Assembly: GCA_963829485.1 (NCBI GenBank)
Contig: CAWHIK010000007.1
Span: forward strand, 186,001-250,000
Origin: JBGPQJ01 sp963829485
GTDB taxonomy: Bacteria > Chloroflexota > Anaerolineae > Anaerolineales > Villigracilaceae
DNA length: 64,000 bases
Direction: 5' to 3'
How positions within the stretch are numbered: position 1 is the stretch's first letter; the number at the start of each line of letters is the position of its first letter. Of this stretch, positions 33,642 through 46,716 are shown one piece after another. Both the position numbers and the translations under genes were made by a program. The notes under the pieces were generated by a model that saw nothing but the letters and a program-made list of their open reading frames with translations, had not been told where the DNA came from and made no database searches.

Positions 33642-34524
33642 ATGAGCACCCAACTCGCAAACATCCGGAAGCACACCATCGAAAACATCCTTGCCAAACA
33701 GGATGATTTCGTTCCGGTGGGGATTTAACGAGAAACAAGCCCGCGAACATCCGGAGTACATGTACTATTCTCCCAACTTCAAATCCACGTTATGGACTCT
33801 GGTCCTGCTCGCTGACATCAAAGCACCGGCTGATATTCCGCAGATCAAGCCATCCATCCGGCTGGTTACTGAACACTTTTATGATCCTGAACACGGGATC
33901 TTCAGACTGCCGAACGAGAGTCATTTTCCCATCCCCTGCCTGAACGGCAACATGATCTATCTCCATCATTATTTCGGGACATCGCAATCAAAAAGGCTGG
34001 ATAAAACCATCGGATTTTTCTCCGCATACCAGCGCTTTGACGACGGCGATTTCAAGACCCCAGCATCCTACCCGTACTGCTCAAACACATCCTGCTATGG
34101 CAAGCACACCTGTTACTGGGGAGTGACAAAATTGCTCAAGGGAATTTCGTTCATTCCCAGAAACCAAAGGACAAAAGAAGCGCAGCGCTTGATCGAAAAT
34201 TGTATTGAGTTTGTTCTGCATCACGAGGTCTGCTTCAGTTCCCATAAAGGAGACAGACTCCTTCACAAAGATATCGGCATCCTGACATTCCCTAATTTCT
34301 ACAAGAGTGATTTCCTCGAGATCTTGTGGCTGTTGGCAAGAGAAAACGTGAACGACAGGAGAATATCCCGCTCCCTGGCGATGCTGCGGTCCAGGATGAA
34401 GGACGGCGGCTTCTGGGAGCTTGAGAAATCCATGAATGTCACTGTCTCGATCGGCCAAAAGGACTGCACCAATGCCTTCGTCACGGAAAGAGCAGCCGAG
34501 GTGCTTGATCATTATGGGCATTGA
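33642..34524 (+). CDS. Hypothetical protein with alpha/alpha-toroid (prenyltransferase-like) look, frameshifted
   Basis: The first frame (MSTQLANIRKHTIENILAKQ) stops at 33728; the main frame continues with FRWGFNEKQAREHPEYMYYSPNFKSTLWTLVLLADI, as in squalene-cyclase/terpene-toroid-like bacterial proteins that survey helical repeats. A one-base shift near 33705 joins them. Later PYCSNTSCYGKHTCYWGVTK contains a Cys cluster, and FVTERAAEVLDHYG closes the protein. No enzymatic assignment is possible. The frame break fits the general indel pattern of this part of the window. Confidence 0.65.
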
Positions 34525-34644
34525 TCTCCGTCCGTTTTTTATTGTTTTAATGATGCAAATCTCATAATCCTATAGATGTACCGCCATTAAGTTGCCATAC
34601 TGTACGAACAATCCCTTGGCACATACAGAGGAGCAAATTACAAC

Positions 34645-35136
34645 ATGGATGCAAATGCCTTTCGCCATTTTTACAACTATCATTTTTCTGAAAACCGCAA
34701 GTTATGGGAGGATTGCGTCACTCAACTTTCCCATGAACAGTTTACGCGAGAGGCGGGCTACTCTCACGGGTCTGTCAGGGATCAAATCGTTCATCTTATG
34801 AGCGTGGATGAAGTATGGTTCAGCGAACTCCGCGGCGTCGAACCCTCGGAACCCCTGCCTCCCGCCGACTCTGACGATCGGAGTATCATTCGCGAGCGCT
34901 GGGACAGCGTTGAGCAAGGCATGCGGGATTATCTTGCAGAATTGCGGGACGATAGGTTGTTCGATAAACCCATAGTTGACCCGGAGGAAGACAAGGATCT
35001 CATGGTGTGGCAGGTGCTTCTCCACGTAGCGAATCACGGCACGGATCATCGTGCTCAGCTTCTCAGATTAATCAATGACCTGGGCGTCAAGACAACGTCA
35101 CAGGATTATATTTTCTACGTCTATGAAAACCAATAA
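34645..35136 (+). CDS. DinB-family protein
   Basis: The 163-residue four-helix protein starts MDANAFRHFYNYHFSENRKLW and has the DinB metal triad: His in RDQIVHLMSVDEVWF and the HxxxH in VANHGTDHRAQLL. DinB/YfiT proteins bind a divalent metal and several act as thiol-dependent S-transferases. The precise role here is unknown. The frame is intact, one of few in this part of the window. Confidence 0.85.
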   Translation: MDANAFRHFYNYHFSENRKLWEDCVTQLSHEQFTREAGYSHGSVRDQIVHLMSVDEVWFSELRGVEPSEPLPPADSDDRSIIRERWDSVEQGMRDYLAELRDDRLFDKPIVDPEEDKDLMVWQVLLHVANHGTDHRAQLLRLINDLGVKTTSQDYIFYVYENQ

Positions 35137-35210
35137 CTGTTTTACGTGGACAAGTTCAAGGTGGCTGTCCCGCCTCAACATTAAATAGATTATGCCGGGC
35201 TGTCAAAAAG

Positions 35211-35271
35211 GCTGGGCGGGAAAAACCTCCACCCGGTTTTTGTTGCGTTTGGAGAGGCGGCGTCCTATAAT
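35211..35271 (+). promoter_or_regulatory. Terminator-promoter module, second copy
   Basis: GCTGGGCGGG, AAAAA, CCTCCACCCGG and TTTTTGTT form a terminator for the gene before. TTGCGT (35244-35249), 17 bases, TATAAT (35266-35271) follow. The ATG at 35278 is six bases beyond the -10 box, so the message is probably leaderless. Confidence 0.65.
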
Positions 35272-35277
35272 CTTTAT

Positions 35278-35785
35278 ATGAACGCAAAAGACAATCCGGT
35301 TTACGAAGAGAAGATCACCTCGAGACGCACAGAAGCGCTCTTCGTATCACTCACCATTCTTTTCCTTCTGCTGCTGGTCTGGCACTTGAACACGGCCGGC
35401 ATGGAGATCCTTTCCATTATCCTTTTCTTCTTTTGTGGACTCTTCCTTTTCTACTCGCTTAATTACCGAGCGCTCATCATCCGCCTCACACCGGAACTTG
35501 TTGAAACTAACCTTCGGCCTCTTTACCCGGACCGTCCCTGTGGAGGACATCGAATCATGCAGTCTTGACGACCCGCCGCCTGTAAAAAAGTACGGTGGAG
35601 CAGGGATACATTTCATGTTCGTCGATGGCAGATACCGCGCTTCGTTTAATTTTCTGGAATATCCCCGAGTAGTGGTTGCGCTTAAAAGCTATGGGAGGGT
35701 ACGGGATGTTTCATTTACAACGCGCAGACCGGATGAGGTTCTCCGGCTTTTACGTGAAGCGATGACATCCCGGGCATCTGCCTGA
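35278..35785 (+). CDS. Two-helix membrane protein with PH-like domain (frameshifted)
   Basis: The first frame has two membrane helices (ALFVSLTILFLLLLVWHL and EILSIILFFFCGLFLFYSL) then NYRALIIRLTPE. The continuation in another frame is LKLTFGLFTRTVPVEDIES, YGGAGIHFMFVDGRYRASF and NFLEYPRVVVALK, ending in DVSFTTRRPDEVLRLL, a conserved hypothetical family with a PH-like beta domain. The change of frame is near 35505. Role unknown. Transcription probably starts at its own promoter. Confidence 0.65.
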
Positions 35786-35846
35786 CGGCGGCTGTCGTCT
35801 CAATCCATTCATCGCAATCAGGAACCAACGTTCACCGGAGGTCATC

Positions 35847-37341
35847 ATGTCACAACATCGAAAACCCACTTTGTTCATCACAGTTCTCCTGGCAATCACT
35901 GCTGATAAGCTGTCAGGCTATTCTGGCTCCTCTTCTTCACCGCCGAACTGCCACGCCGGTCCCCTCGCCCACATCGGTACCGGCAACGGCACCAACACGC
36001 GCCGACAGATGTCCAAGAGGGGATATGGTATCGGCGACCCCTACTTCCCAGGACTGGGAAACCCCGGCTACGACGCGCAAAATTATGCGATCACCCTGGA
36101 CGTTGACCCGGAATCCGGCGAGATCAGCGGGAAGACAACCATCGAGGCGGTTGCATGATACAAACCTTTCCTCGTTCAACCTGGATTTCCAGGGATTAGA
36201 CATCGACAGCTTGACGGTAAACGGCAACGAGGCGACTTACACCCGCGACGACCGCGAGTTAATCATCACGCCCGGGGCGCCGCTCCAAACCGGCGATGCG
36301 TTCACTGTGGAAGTCGCCTACCACGGTGTGCCCCAGCCGTCATACTTTGACGCTTTGGATTTCAAGATGGGCTGGCTTCAGGGCACATCCAAGGCGATCA
36401 ATGTGCTCTCCGAGCCCAACGGGGCGTCCTCGTGGTATCCCGTCAATGACCACCCGCTCGACAAAGCCACTTACCGCTTCGAGATTACCGTGCCGCAGCC
36501 GTGGGTGGTCGCTGCGACCGGCAATTTACTCGAGACAAGCACGGAAGGCGACAAGACGCGTTACGTGTGGGAGATGACCAAGCCGATGGCCAGCTACCTC
36601 GCCAGCGTGAACATCGATCATTACGTCCTGGAAGAAAGCATGGGACTCTGATGGGACCCCGATCCGCAATTACATCCCTGCCGATGTGGACCCCATGCTG
36701 ACCCGCGACCTGGATCAGCTTCCGGAGATGCTCGCCTACTTCAGCGACCGCTTCGGTCCCTATCCATTCGATGCGTATGGTGTACTGGTGGCGATGAGAC
36801 GGTCACGCCCTGTCTGCATGGATCGCTATCACTTGAAGCGCAGAGTCTTTCGATCCACTGCCCGAGCGAGTTTATGCTTTCCAGCACAGTCCTCGCCCAT
36901 GAACTCTCCCACCAGTGGTTTGGCGACAGCGTCAGCCTGGAGCGCTGGCAGGATATCTGGCTCAAGGAGGGACTTGCGACCTACTCCTCCTGGCTGTGGG
37001 AAACGAGAGAGCAGGCTATCGATTCGCTGACTGCCTGGGCGAAATGCCAAAAAAATGCTGGGTTCCGCCCGACGCGAAGATCGGCGAGCCGCCGCCGGAT
37101 GAATCTCTATGATTGGGAATCCTACGAAGGCGGTGCGATGGTCATCCACGCCCTGCGCCTGCAGGTGGGAGATGAAACTTTCTTCAACATTCTGCGCACC
37201 TACCTTGAGCGCTACAAATACGGCAACGCCGGCACCGAGGAATTTATCGCTGTCGCAGAGGAGGTCAGCGGGCAGGAACTTTCCGCCTTCTTCGACTCGT
37301 GGCTGATGCAGACGGACCTGCCGGATTTTCCGAACAGGTGA
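35847..37341 (+). CDS. M1-family metallo-aminopeptidase lipoprotein, heavily frameshifted
   Basis: Pieces in successive frames make one M1 peptidase. The N-terminus is probably a lipoprotein: a shifted frame reads LISCQAILAPL followed by TATPVPSPTSVPATAPT. Then NYAITLDVDPESGEISGKTT (beta domain), WYPVNDHPLDKATYRFEI, RFGPYPFDAYGVLVA, zinc motif HELSHQWFGDS and 18 residues later WLKEGLATY, and YEGGAMVIHALR. Breaks lie near 35903, 36030, 36157, 36650, 36795, 37060 and 37110. The active-site His, Glu and Tyr-region motifs are unchanged, which argues for sequence errors rather than decay. It overlaps the next start. Confidence 0.7.
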
Positions 37342-37676
37342 TGCCCATGGACATGAAAAACATCCCCTTCGGAACAACGGATTGGTCGAAGATAGAATCC
37401 ACCGAACACAAAGGCGAGACCGGGATTGCCACCTGGCGTACGCAGCAATTCGATTCCATCCGGGTGCGGATGGTGGAGTACAGCCCCGGCTACCTCGCGG
37501 ACCACTGGTGCACGAAAGGACACATCCTGTTCTGTCTCGAAGGCGAGCTGCACACCGAGCTGGCCGACGGGCGTACGTTCGTCCTGACCCCGGGAACCAG
37601 CTACCAGGTGGCGGACAACGCCGAGCCGCACCGTTCGAACACTTTGACCGGCGCCAAACTCTTCATCGTGGATTGA
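37341..37676 (+). CDS. DHCW-motif cupin-fold protein
   Basis: The protein (111 residues from ATG 37341, whose first base is the last base of the previous stop) contains NIPFGTTDWSKIESTEHKGE, YLADHWCTKGHILFCLEGEL and YQVADNAEPHRSNT. The DHWC/DHCW block and the late His are the hallmark of a small cupin family of unknown function. A metal site is likely. Translational coupling to the peptidase gene suggests one operon. Frame intact. Confidence 0.8.
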   Translation: MPMDMKNIPFGTTDWSKIESTEHKGETGIATWRTQQFDSIRVRMVEYSPGYLADHWCTKGHILFCLEGELHTELADGRTFVLTPGTSYQVADNAEPHRSNTLTGAKLFIVD

Positions 37677-37793
37677 CCGGCAAGCACCAAGGAAAAACCT
37701 TTGAGAAAGCGTCAAAGACAGGCGTAAACCGCTTTCAACTTGCAGGAAACTGAAAGACACAGCAGACCACGGCGTGTGGTTGAGGAGGTAACA

Positions 37794-38748
37794 TTGCCAA
37801 AACTCAAGCAGATTATCGTTATTAATTTGGCGGTATTGATATCGCTGACTGTCGTTTCGTGCGGGGCAGCAGCACCCGGGCTTGAAAATACTCCGTTGCC
37901 TGCAGTGACGCCTACGCCGGAAAACACTCCGGTGCCAACAGCGACGCCCCCTCCCGCGACTCCTGCCATGGAGGGCTACGCCGATGTGGGCAAATACGGA
38001 TTGGTCTACGAATGCTACGGGGAAGGTTCGCCAACTGTCATTGTTGAAGCCGGGGGAGGCGATAAACCGGTGGTCTCCTTCACCTGGAAGCCGGTCATTC
38101 AGGGAGTTTACAACACCACGCGGATTTGTATTTATAACCGCGCAGAAGTCCGCACCAGCGAGGATGAGGCGCGGGATTTGCACACTCTACTCGGTCAAAT
38201 TTCCGTGCCCGGACCCTATATCATTGTGGCGCACTCCCTTGGCGGGTTCAATGCGCGAGTTTTTACGCATCTGTACCCGGAAGAAGTGGCGGGGCTGATT
38301 TTAGTAGACACTACAACCTTATACGAAGATTTGATAGATGCATTTGCCACGGCCTTCCCGACCTACTCACCGGATGAAGACCCCGGCATTACGCGCGACC
38401 GGAATTATGTATTTACGGCAACACCCATCGCTGAGTTTGGAAGCATGGATCTTATCACCAGCGCGGAACAAGTCCGCCAGGCAGGTTCGCTCGGGGACCT
38501 CCCGCTGATCGTGATCATGAACAGCAATGACCTCAAGCTTTGGACAACCTATTATCCATGGGCTGACGCAGATGATGCGAAACGATTGGCCGCAGCCGCT
38601 CAAAGCTTGCAAGCCGACCTGGCAACCTTATCATCGAAAGGCGTACTCCTGATCGCGAAAGATTTCAGGCCACTACGTCTCCTTAAATGAACCGGAAATC
38701 GTTATTGGTGCGATCATTAAGATGGTGGAAGAAGTCCGTGACAGGTGA
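37794..38748 (+). CDS. Alpha/beta hydrolase lipoprotein (one frameshift near the end)
   Basis: TTG 37794 with GAGGAGGT upstream starts a lipoprotein: MPKLKQIIVINLAVLISLTV, lipobox VSCG, spacer TPLPAVTPTPENTPVPTATP. The hydrolase core has the nucleophile elbow VAHSLGGFN and Asp in ADDAKRLAAAAQ region. The uninterrupted frame ends at 38690 with FRPLRLLK, losing the catalytic His. A shift near 38662 restores SGHYVSLNEPEIVIGAI and MVEEVRDR, stop at 38748. Substrate unknown; an extracellular esterase or similar is likely. Confidence 0.75.
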
Positions 38749-38828
38749 CAAAAGAACAGGGACACCCGCTATTAGGGCAGATCAACAATCCCTCCTCCGC
38801 ATCGCGCTCAACGCATACCTCCGTAGGC

Positions 38829-38864
38829 AAAAAAACTCCCCGAAGGGTCACCCTTCGGGGAGTT
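38829..38864 (-). terminator. Rho-independent terminator of the desaturase gene
   Basis: On the minus strand AACTCCCCGAAGGG, a two-base centre, CCCTTCGGGGAGTT then TTTTTGCC. The 14-bp stem is perfect. Its T-tract faces the minus strand, right after the desaturase stop at 38869. Confidence 0.85.
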
Positions 38865-38868
38865 GATT

Positions 38869-39874
38869 TCATGCCGTTTTCATCTGTCTGTACTTTTTCA
38901 GCTCGCGGAAACCGACCAGCATCTTCTGCTCCTCGTCCCACAGCCGGTAGCCGAGCGACTTCAGGCTGAGCGGGAGGGTGAGCGGCCGGACGTGAAAGAG
39001 CGGGTTGGAGCGATAGCATTCCGGCAGTTTGTAGTTGGGGATCTTCGGGCTGAGATGGTGGATGTGATGAAAGCCGATGTTTCCGGTGAACCACTGCAAC
39101 AGGCGGGGTAATTTGTAAAATGAACTTCCGTTTCACACCCGCTTTGAAGAACTCCCATTTGTCATGGCGCTCCCAGTAAGTTCCGTCGAAGTTGTGCTGG
39201 ACGTAAAACAACCAGACCCCCACCGAGCAGGCAAAGAACATGATCGGAATCTGGACCATCATGAACGCCTGCCAGCCGATAAGCCATACCAGCGTGGCTA
39301 TAATCGCCACGAGTGCCAGGTTGGTGTAAATGACGCTGTTGCGCTCACGCGGCGCTGTTCCAGGAATCCAGAAACGATGCGTCACAGTGAACACAATGAG
39401 CGAACCGATGGTGAACAGAATCAAAGGATTGCGAATGATGCGATATCCGGCTTTTTTCCACCATGGCGCGGACAGGTATTCCGCGACCGTCATCGTAAAC
39501 ACATCCCCTGTGCCTCGCCGGTCGAGGTCGCCTGCGGTGGCGTGATGGATGGCGTGTTCATGCCGCCAGTAATAATAGGGCGTCCAGGTGAGGATGCCGG
39601 TGAGATAGCCAGCGATCTCATTCGCCCGATTTGATTTGAAGAACGAGCCGTGACCGCAATCGTGGAAGATGATAAAGGTTCGCGTCATGAACCCTGCAGC
39701 GGGGATGGCCAACAGTAGCGTCAGCCAGTATCCCACCTCCAGGCTGCGGTACATGGCATACCACATCAGCAGGAACGGGATGATCGAATTGGCGAGCTGC
39801 CACAGGCTGCGGCGTACTTCCGGAGATTGATATTGGGCGACGAGCGACTGCCAGCGTACGGGGGTATCGGTCAT
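38869..39874 (-). CDS. Membrane fatty acid desaturase (one frameshift)
   Basis: The protein has the three histidine boxes of di-iron desaturases: HDCGHGS, WRHEHAIHHATAG and, in the shifted frame, GFHHIHHLSP. Membrane helices are at about 30-65, and two pairs at 150-175 and 180-215. ATG 39874 has GAGGAG six bases before it. A shift near 39115 is needed to join VKRKFI... to the region LLQWFTGNIGFHHIHHL, after which the frame runs to 38869. It belongs to the FADS/DesA group (delta-12-like or similar). Regioselectivity cannot be read. Confidence 0.82.
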
Positions 39875-39942
39875 AAACAACTCCTCGAATTACTGTTAAT
39901 CTATTGTAGCCCGAAAAATGCATTTTGCAATAAAACAAGTCT

Positions 39943-40615
39943 TCATTTCGTTGACAATTCGGCGCGGCGTATCAGCTCGGGGAGTGAGATTTCTGCCAGG
40001 GATGACAGGCGCAGGTCTTCACCTTCGAATGTCAACTGTGCGGTAAGCGGATTTGGCACTGCCACGACGAACAAGCCGGCACGCTTTGCCGCTTTTACTC
40101 CATTCGGGGAATCTTCGAACACTACAGCCTGCCCTGGCTGGACATCCAGTGCGGAGAGAGCAGCGAGGAAAAGGTCCGGCTCCGGCTTGGTCCGCTGGAC
40201 GTCCTCGGATGCTTTAATCGAATCGAAATAATGGAATAATCCGCGATGCTTTAGATATCCATCCACCCAATCATGCGGGGAACTGGAAGCCACTGCCAGT
40301 CCCAGTTCGAGCTTCTTTCCGGCATCCAGGTAATCCCTTACCCCGGGCATTAAGGGCTGCCGGTCAATCTGGGCAAGCCTTTGTCGGCGGGCGCGGTTAT
40401 TCAACTGGGGATGATCCAGCTTCCCGCCGGTCAGCATGTTCAAGATGTTCAGCCGGGTCGAAATCCGAGGCGGCCGAACCACCGACGATCTGGCCCCATG
40501 TTTGGACAGTAAGGTCCTGCCCATAGTCGCGGTAGATCTCCTGCCACGCGAGCAGTTCGGGGGTCTCGGTGTCGAGGATCAATCCATCGAAGTCGAAGAT
40601 AAGCGCTTTGATCAT
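39943..40615 (-). CDS. HAD-superfamily phosphatase (beta-phosphoglucomutase-like), one frameshift
   Basis: MIKALIFDFDGLILDTETPE gives motif I with the nucleophile Asp and the acid Asp two residues later. GLAVASSSPHDWV is motif II, KPEPDLFLAALSALD the motif III Lys, and VVFEDSPNGVKAAKRAG motif IV. The frame changes near 40440 (around HLEHADRREAG/NILNMLTGGKL). The subfamily contains phosphatases of sugar phosphates and beta-phosphoglucomutases. It is downstream of the complex I operon on the same strand, separated by a hairpin. Confidence 0.8.
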
Positions 40616-40628
40616 GAGGGTAAATTGA

Positions 40629-40665
40629 CAATGGTGCTCCCGCAGGACCTGCGGGAGCACCATTG
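40629..40665. terminator. Long perfect hairpin after nuoN
   Basis: CAATGGTGCTCCCGCAGG and its exact complement face each other across one base: an 18-base inverted repeat between the nuoN stop and the HAD gene. A T-tract is missing on both strands, so it may end the nuo transcript poorly or protect its 3' end. Confidence 0.55.
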
Positions 40666-40685
40666 CAATATCATTCCTTTTCGGT

Positions 40686-42132
40686 TTAGAAGATCTTCAG
40701 AACAGCCTGCGTCGCCCAGTTGAACAACCATTGCGGGACAAGCCCCAGCAGGATGGTAAGAACAGCCGCGGCAGCCCAGGTGACATTGAGCCAGGTTTCG
40801 CTCGTCCGTTCGGGCTCGCCTTCACGCATGTACATCATCACCACCACGCGCAGGTAGTAATAGGCCGAGATGAGCGAGGTCACCACGCCGATCACGGCCA
40901 GCCAGGTGTACCCGCCGGCGATGACCGACGAGAACAGGTAGAACTTGCCGACAAAACCCAGCGTGGGCGGGATGCCGGTCAGCGAGAGCATGAAGATCGT
41001 CATGGCGGCCGCCAGCGCCGGGTATTTGCGCCCCAGGCCGGCGTAGTCGTTGATCTCCAGTCCCTTGCCTTCAGCCTTCTCCAGCGCGATCACCACCGCC
41101 CATGCCCCGAAGCTGGTCAGGGTGTAGGTGAACAGGTAGAAGAGACCGGAGGCGATGGCCGTCTCGGCGACCGCAGGATTGCCGTAAGGGACGAACGCCA
41201 TCAGGATGTAGCCGGCATGCGCGATGCAGGAGTAGGCCAGCATGCGTTTGATGTTGGTCTGCGCGATGGCGATGATGTTGCCGGCGAACATGGTCACCGC
41301 GGCGAGGACCCACAGCACAGGCGTCAGGTCGACGGAAAGGGAGGGGAAGGCGACCATGAAGATGCGCAGCAGGGCAGCGAAACCGGCGGCCTTGGCGCCC
41401 GCTGCCATGAAGGCGGTCACGGCCGTGGGCGCGCCCTGGTAGACATCCGGCGTCCACATGTGGAAGGGAACCGCCGCCACTTTGAACCCGAATCCGACCA
41501 GCAGCAAAGCCGCGCCCGCCAGCAGGAGCGGCAGGTTGGCCGACCCGGCATTGATCGAGTCGACGATGGCAACCAGGCTGGTACTGCCGGTCGCGCCGAA
41601 CGACCAGCGCCATGCCGTAGACCAGGAAGCCGGCGGCAAACGCGCCCAGCAGGAAGTACTTGAGCCCGGCCTCCTCCGAACTCTGCGCGGGGGTGGGCAA
41701 ACGCTGAAAGCACATACAGCGGGATCGAAAGCAGCTCCAGCGCCAGGAAGACGACGATCAGGTCGGTGGCCTGTGCCATGAGCATCATGCCCGCCATGCT
41801 GAACAGGAGCAGCACATAATACTCGCCGCGCTCGATGCCCATGCGGCGGATGTAGTCGTAGGCCACCGCGACGCCGAGCAGACCCGTCAACAGGAAAAGA
41901 ATGGTGAAGAAGTGCGCGAAACCGTCCAGGACGACCATTCCGCGAAAAGCCGATCATGTCGCTCCCGGACTGGGCCAGGGCGAGACCCAGGGCGAGCGCC
42001 AGTCCAACCGCCGCCAGCAGGGCTGTGATGCCCTTGCGCTTGATGAACAGCTCGTCCAGCAGCAGCAAGGCGCACGCCCAGGCGATCAGCAGGACGGTCG
42101 GAAGGATGACGTATCAGATTAGCATCAGGCAT
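40686..42132 (-). CDS. nuoN: NADH-quinone oxidoreductase subunit N (frameshifted)
   Basis: NuoN is an antiporter-like proton-pumping membrane subunit. The longest piece covers GFKVAAVPFHMWTPDVYQGAP, the Lys-containing helix ANLPLLLAGAALLLVGFGFK, TNIKRMLAYSCIAHAGYIL and LTGIPPTLGFVGKFYLF, all standard for NuoN. Breaks near 42100, 41940, 41690 and 41600 separate it from LLIAWACALLLLDELF, VVLDGFAHFFTILFLLTG and LKYFLLGAFAAGFLVYG. Last gene of the nuo operon; start taken at ATG 42132, with 46 bp to the nuoM stop. Confidence 0.88.
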
Positions 42133-42178
42133 CGTTTACGCTCCGCTCTCACCCCGGTAGGCGGGCGAGGCTCATGGA

Positions 42179-43700
<1,522 letters not shown>

Positions 43701-43738
43701 AAAAAAGTTCCATAGTCTCGTCCTCGGTTCAGATCCGG

Positions 43739-45860
43739 TTATTTCAGGAGCAAATAGCCCAGGATGGCGACCACGCCCACCAGCACCGCCAGCGCATAGC
43801 TGCGGACAAAGCCGTTCTGCAGACGCGCAGCATCGGCGGAGAGTCTCTTGCGTGCCATTGCCCAGGCCATTGGCAGACGGCGTCGATGCCGCGCTGGTCG
43901 GCATACTCGTTGAGCAGCACCCGGCTGAGCCAGTTGTACCTGCCGGCGATGACCTTGTCGTGGAACCAGTCGTGCCAGAACGCCCAGTCCACCTTGTCCG
44001 CCAGGAAGCTGGAGACGGCAGCGTAGGGATTGAGGATCAGGAACTGGTAGGCTTCATCCACGAACCACTTGTGTTCCATGCCAGTGAAGACGGGTCCAAG
44101 CGGCTTCTTGAGCGGATCAGTCTGACCGGTCTGCGAGCGGCTTGCGTCCGTAGATCAGCCAGGAGAAGTAGATCGCTAGCCAGGGCCAGGAGCGTCGAGA
44201 GACCGGCCACCAGCAGATTGAGTTCGACCCCTGCGACTTCACCCAGCGTGTGCCCGAGCCATTCTGTCAGCATGGTGTGCTCCAGCCAAGCGTCGAGGCG
44301 TGAACAGCTCGGCAGGTTCAGCAGCCCGCCCAGGACCGACAGCGCCGCCAGCACCATCAGCGGGACGGTCATGATCTCGGGCTTTCCTCGGCATGCGCGG
44401 CCGCTTCGTGGCGCGGCTTGCCGAAGAAGACCATCCAGATCTGGCGGCCCATGTAGAAGGCGGTGAAGAAAGGCCGCGACGGTCAGCATCCAGTAGACCG
44501 TCGGGTAATGTTTGGCAGGCATCCAGCAGGATCTCGTCCTTGGACCAGAAGCCCGCCAGCGGGAAGATGCCCGCCAGCGCCAGCGTGCCGATCAGGTACA
44601 GCCAGAACGTGACCGGCATCTGTCTTGCGCAGGCCGCCCATGTTGCGCATGTCGCCGGGGTCGAAGACCTCCTCGCGCTGTGCGCATCGTCCATGCCCGT
44701 GCGCCAGATGATGATGCCCGCGCTCCATGCCCAGGATGACCGAACCGGCGGCGAGGAAGAGCAGCGCCTTGAAGAAGGCGTGCGTGACCAGGTGGAACAT
44801 GCCGCCACGTAGGCGCCCATGCCGACCGCCGCCACCATGAAGCCCAGCTGGCTGATGGTGGAATAGGCCAGCACCTTCTTGATGTCATACTGCCCGACGG
44901 CAATCGTGGCAGCGAAGAGCGCGGTGACCGCGCCGACGCATGGCGACGATGAACTGCGCGCTGTGGCACACGCGTGTAAAGCGGCGCAGGAACGGGCGAT
45001 CAGGTACACGCCGGCGGTGACCATCGTGGCGGCATGGATCAGCGCCGAGACCGGTGTCGGGCCGGCCATGGCATCCGGCAGCCAGACGTACAGCGGAATC
45101 TGCGCCGACTTGCCCGCCACGCCCACCAGCATGAACAGCGTGATCGCCACGATGACCCACGGCGGCTGCAGCAGCGATCTCTGGCGCTCTGGCAAAGACC
45201 TCGTCGAACTGGAGGCTGCCAAACGCCCAGAACATGATGAAGGCCGCCAGCAGGAAGCCGAAGTCGCCGATGCGGTTGGCGATGAAGGCCTTCTTGGCGG
45301 CGTTGGAGTTGGCCCAGGACGGGCGTCCGAGCGTGTCCATGTCGTACCAGAAGCCGATCAGCAGGAAGGAGCACAAGCCCACGCCTTCCCAGCCGACGAA
45401 CAGCATCAGGTACGAGTTGCCGCTGACCAGGATCATCATCATGGCGATGAACAGGTTCAGGAAAACGAAGAAGCGGCGGAAGCGTTTCTCGTCATCCTTG
45501 AAGCGCACATCCTCGTGCATGTACCCGATGGCGTAGATGTGGATCAGCGTGCCGACGCCCGAGACGACCAGCATCATCGTCACCGAGAGCGTGTCCACGC
45601 GGAAGGCCCAGTCGAGCTGCGAGCGTGCCGATGTGGATCCACTCGGCGAAGGGGACGATCACGGCTTCAGGATGCAGTCGACAGCGAGTAGGCCAGCAGC
45701 AGCGAGACGACGAACGCCAGCCCGACCGCCAGGCTGGCGACCGTGCCGACGGCCTTTTCGCCCAGCCGCCCGCCGAAGATCATGTTGATCAGCAGGCCGA
45801 GGACCGGCAGGAAGACGATCAGGGGAACCAGGAGAAGAACAATCCGGAGGTGGTTTCCAT
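43739..45860 (-). CDS. nuoL: NADH-quinone oxidoreductase subunit L (heavily frameshifted)
   Basis: Distal antiporter-like subunit with the long lateral helix. Starts METTSGLFFSWFPLIVFLPV seven bases after the nuoK stop. Visible pieces: GVGTLIHIYAIGYM, LFVGWEGVGLCSFLLIGFWY, KSAQIPLYVWLPDAMAGPTP, IKKVLAYSTISQLGFMVAAV, FFKALLFLAAGSVILGM, and near the end EHKWFVDEAYQFLILNPYAA with the final YLLLK. At least a dozen single-base shifts occur; this is the worst-affected gene of the window. The order of motifs is normal. Confidence 0.85.
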
Positions 45861-45867
45861 TAGTATC

Positions 45868-46170
45868 TTATCCTTTCAGATTGTTCATCTGATCGACATT
45901 GATGCTGTGCTTGGTGCGGAAGATGGTCACGATCAGCGCCAGGCCGACCGCCACTTCCGCCGCCGCCACCGTCATCACGAAGAAGACGAACAATCTGCCC
46001 GCTGAAGACATTGTACATGCGGGCAAAGGCCACAAAAGCCAGGTTGGCGGCATTCAGCATCAACTCGATCGACATGAAGATCACCAGGGCGTTGCGGCGG
46101 ATCAGCACACCCAGCGCGCCCATGGTGAACAGGATCGCCGAGACGACCAGGTAATAGGAGACAGGCACCA

Positions 46171-46174
<4 letters not shown>
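45868..46174 (-). CDS. nuoK: NADH-quinone oxidoreductase subunit K (one frameshift)
   Basis: Small three-helix subunit. VPVSYYLVVSAILFTMGALG, then IFMSIELMLNAANLAFVAF with the conserved membrane Glu, and AAAEVAVGLALIVTIFR with the second Glu, ending in DQMNNLKG. An extra A near 45993 (CAGATTG for CAGTTG) splits it. AAAGGAGG upstream of the ATGATG pair overlaps the end of nuoJ. Confidence 0.9.
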
Positions 46175-46705
<531 letters not shown>

Positions 46706-46716
46706 CGTGCATCTCC

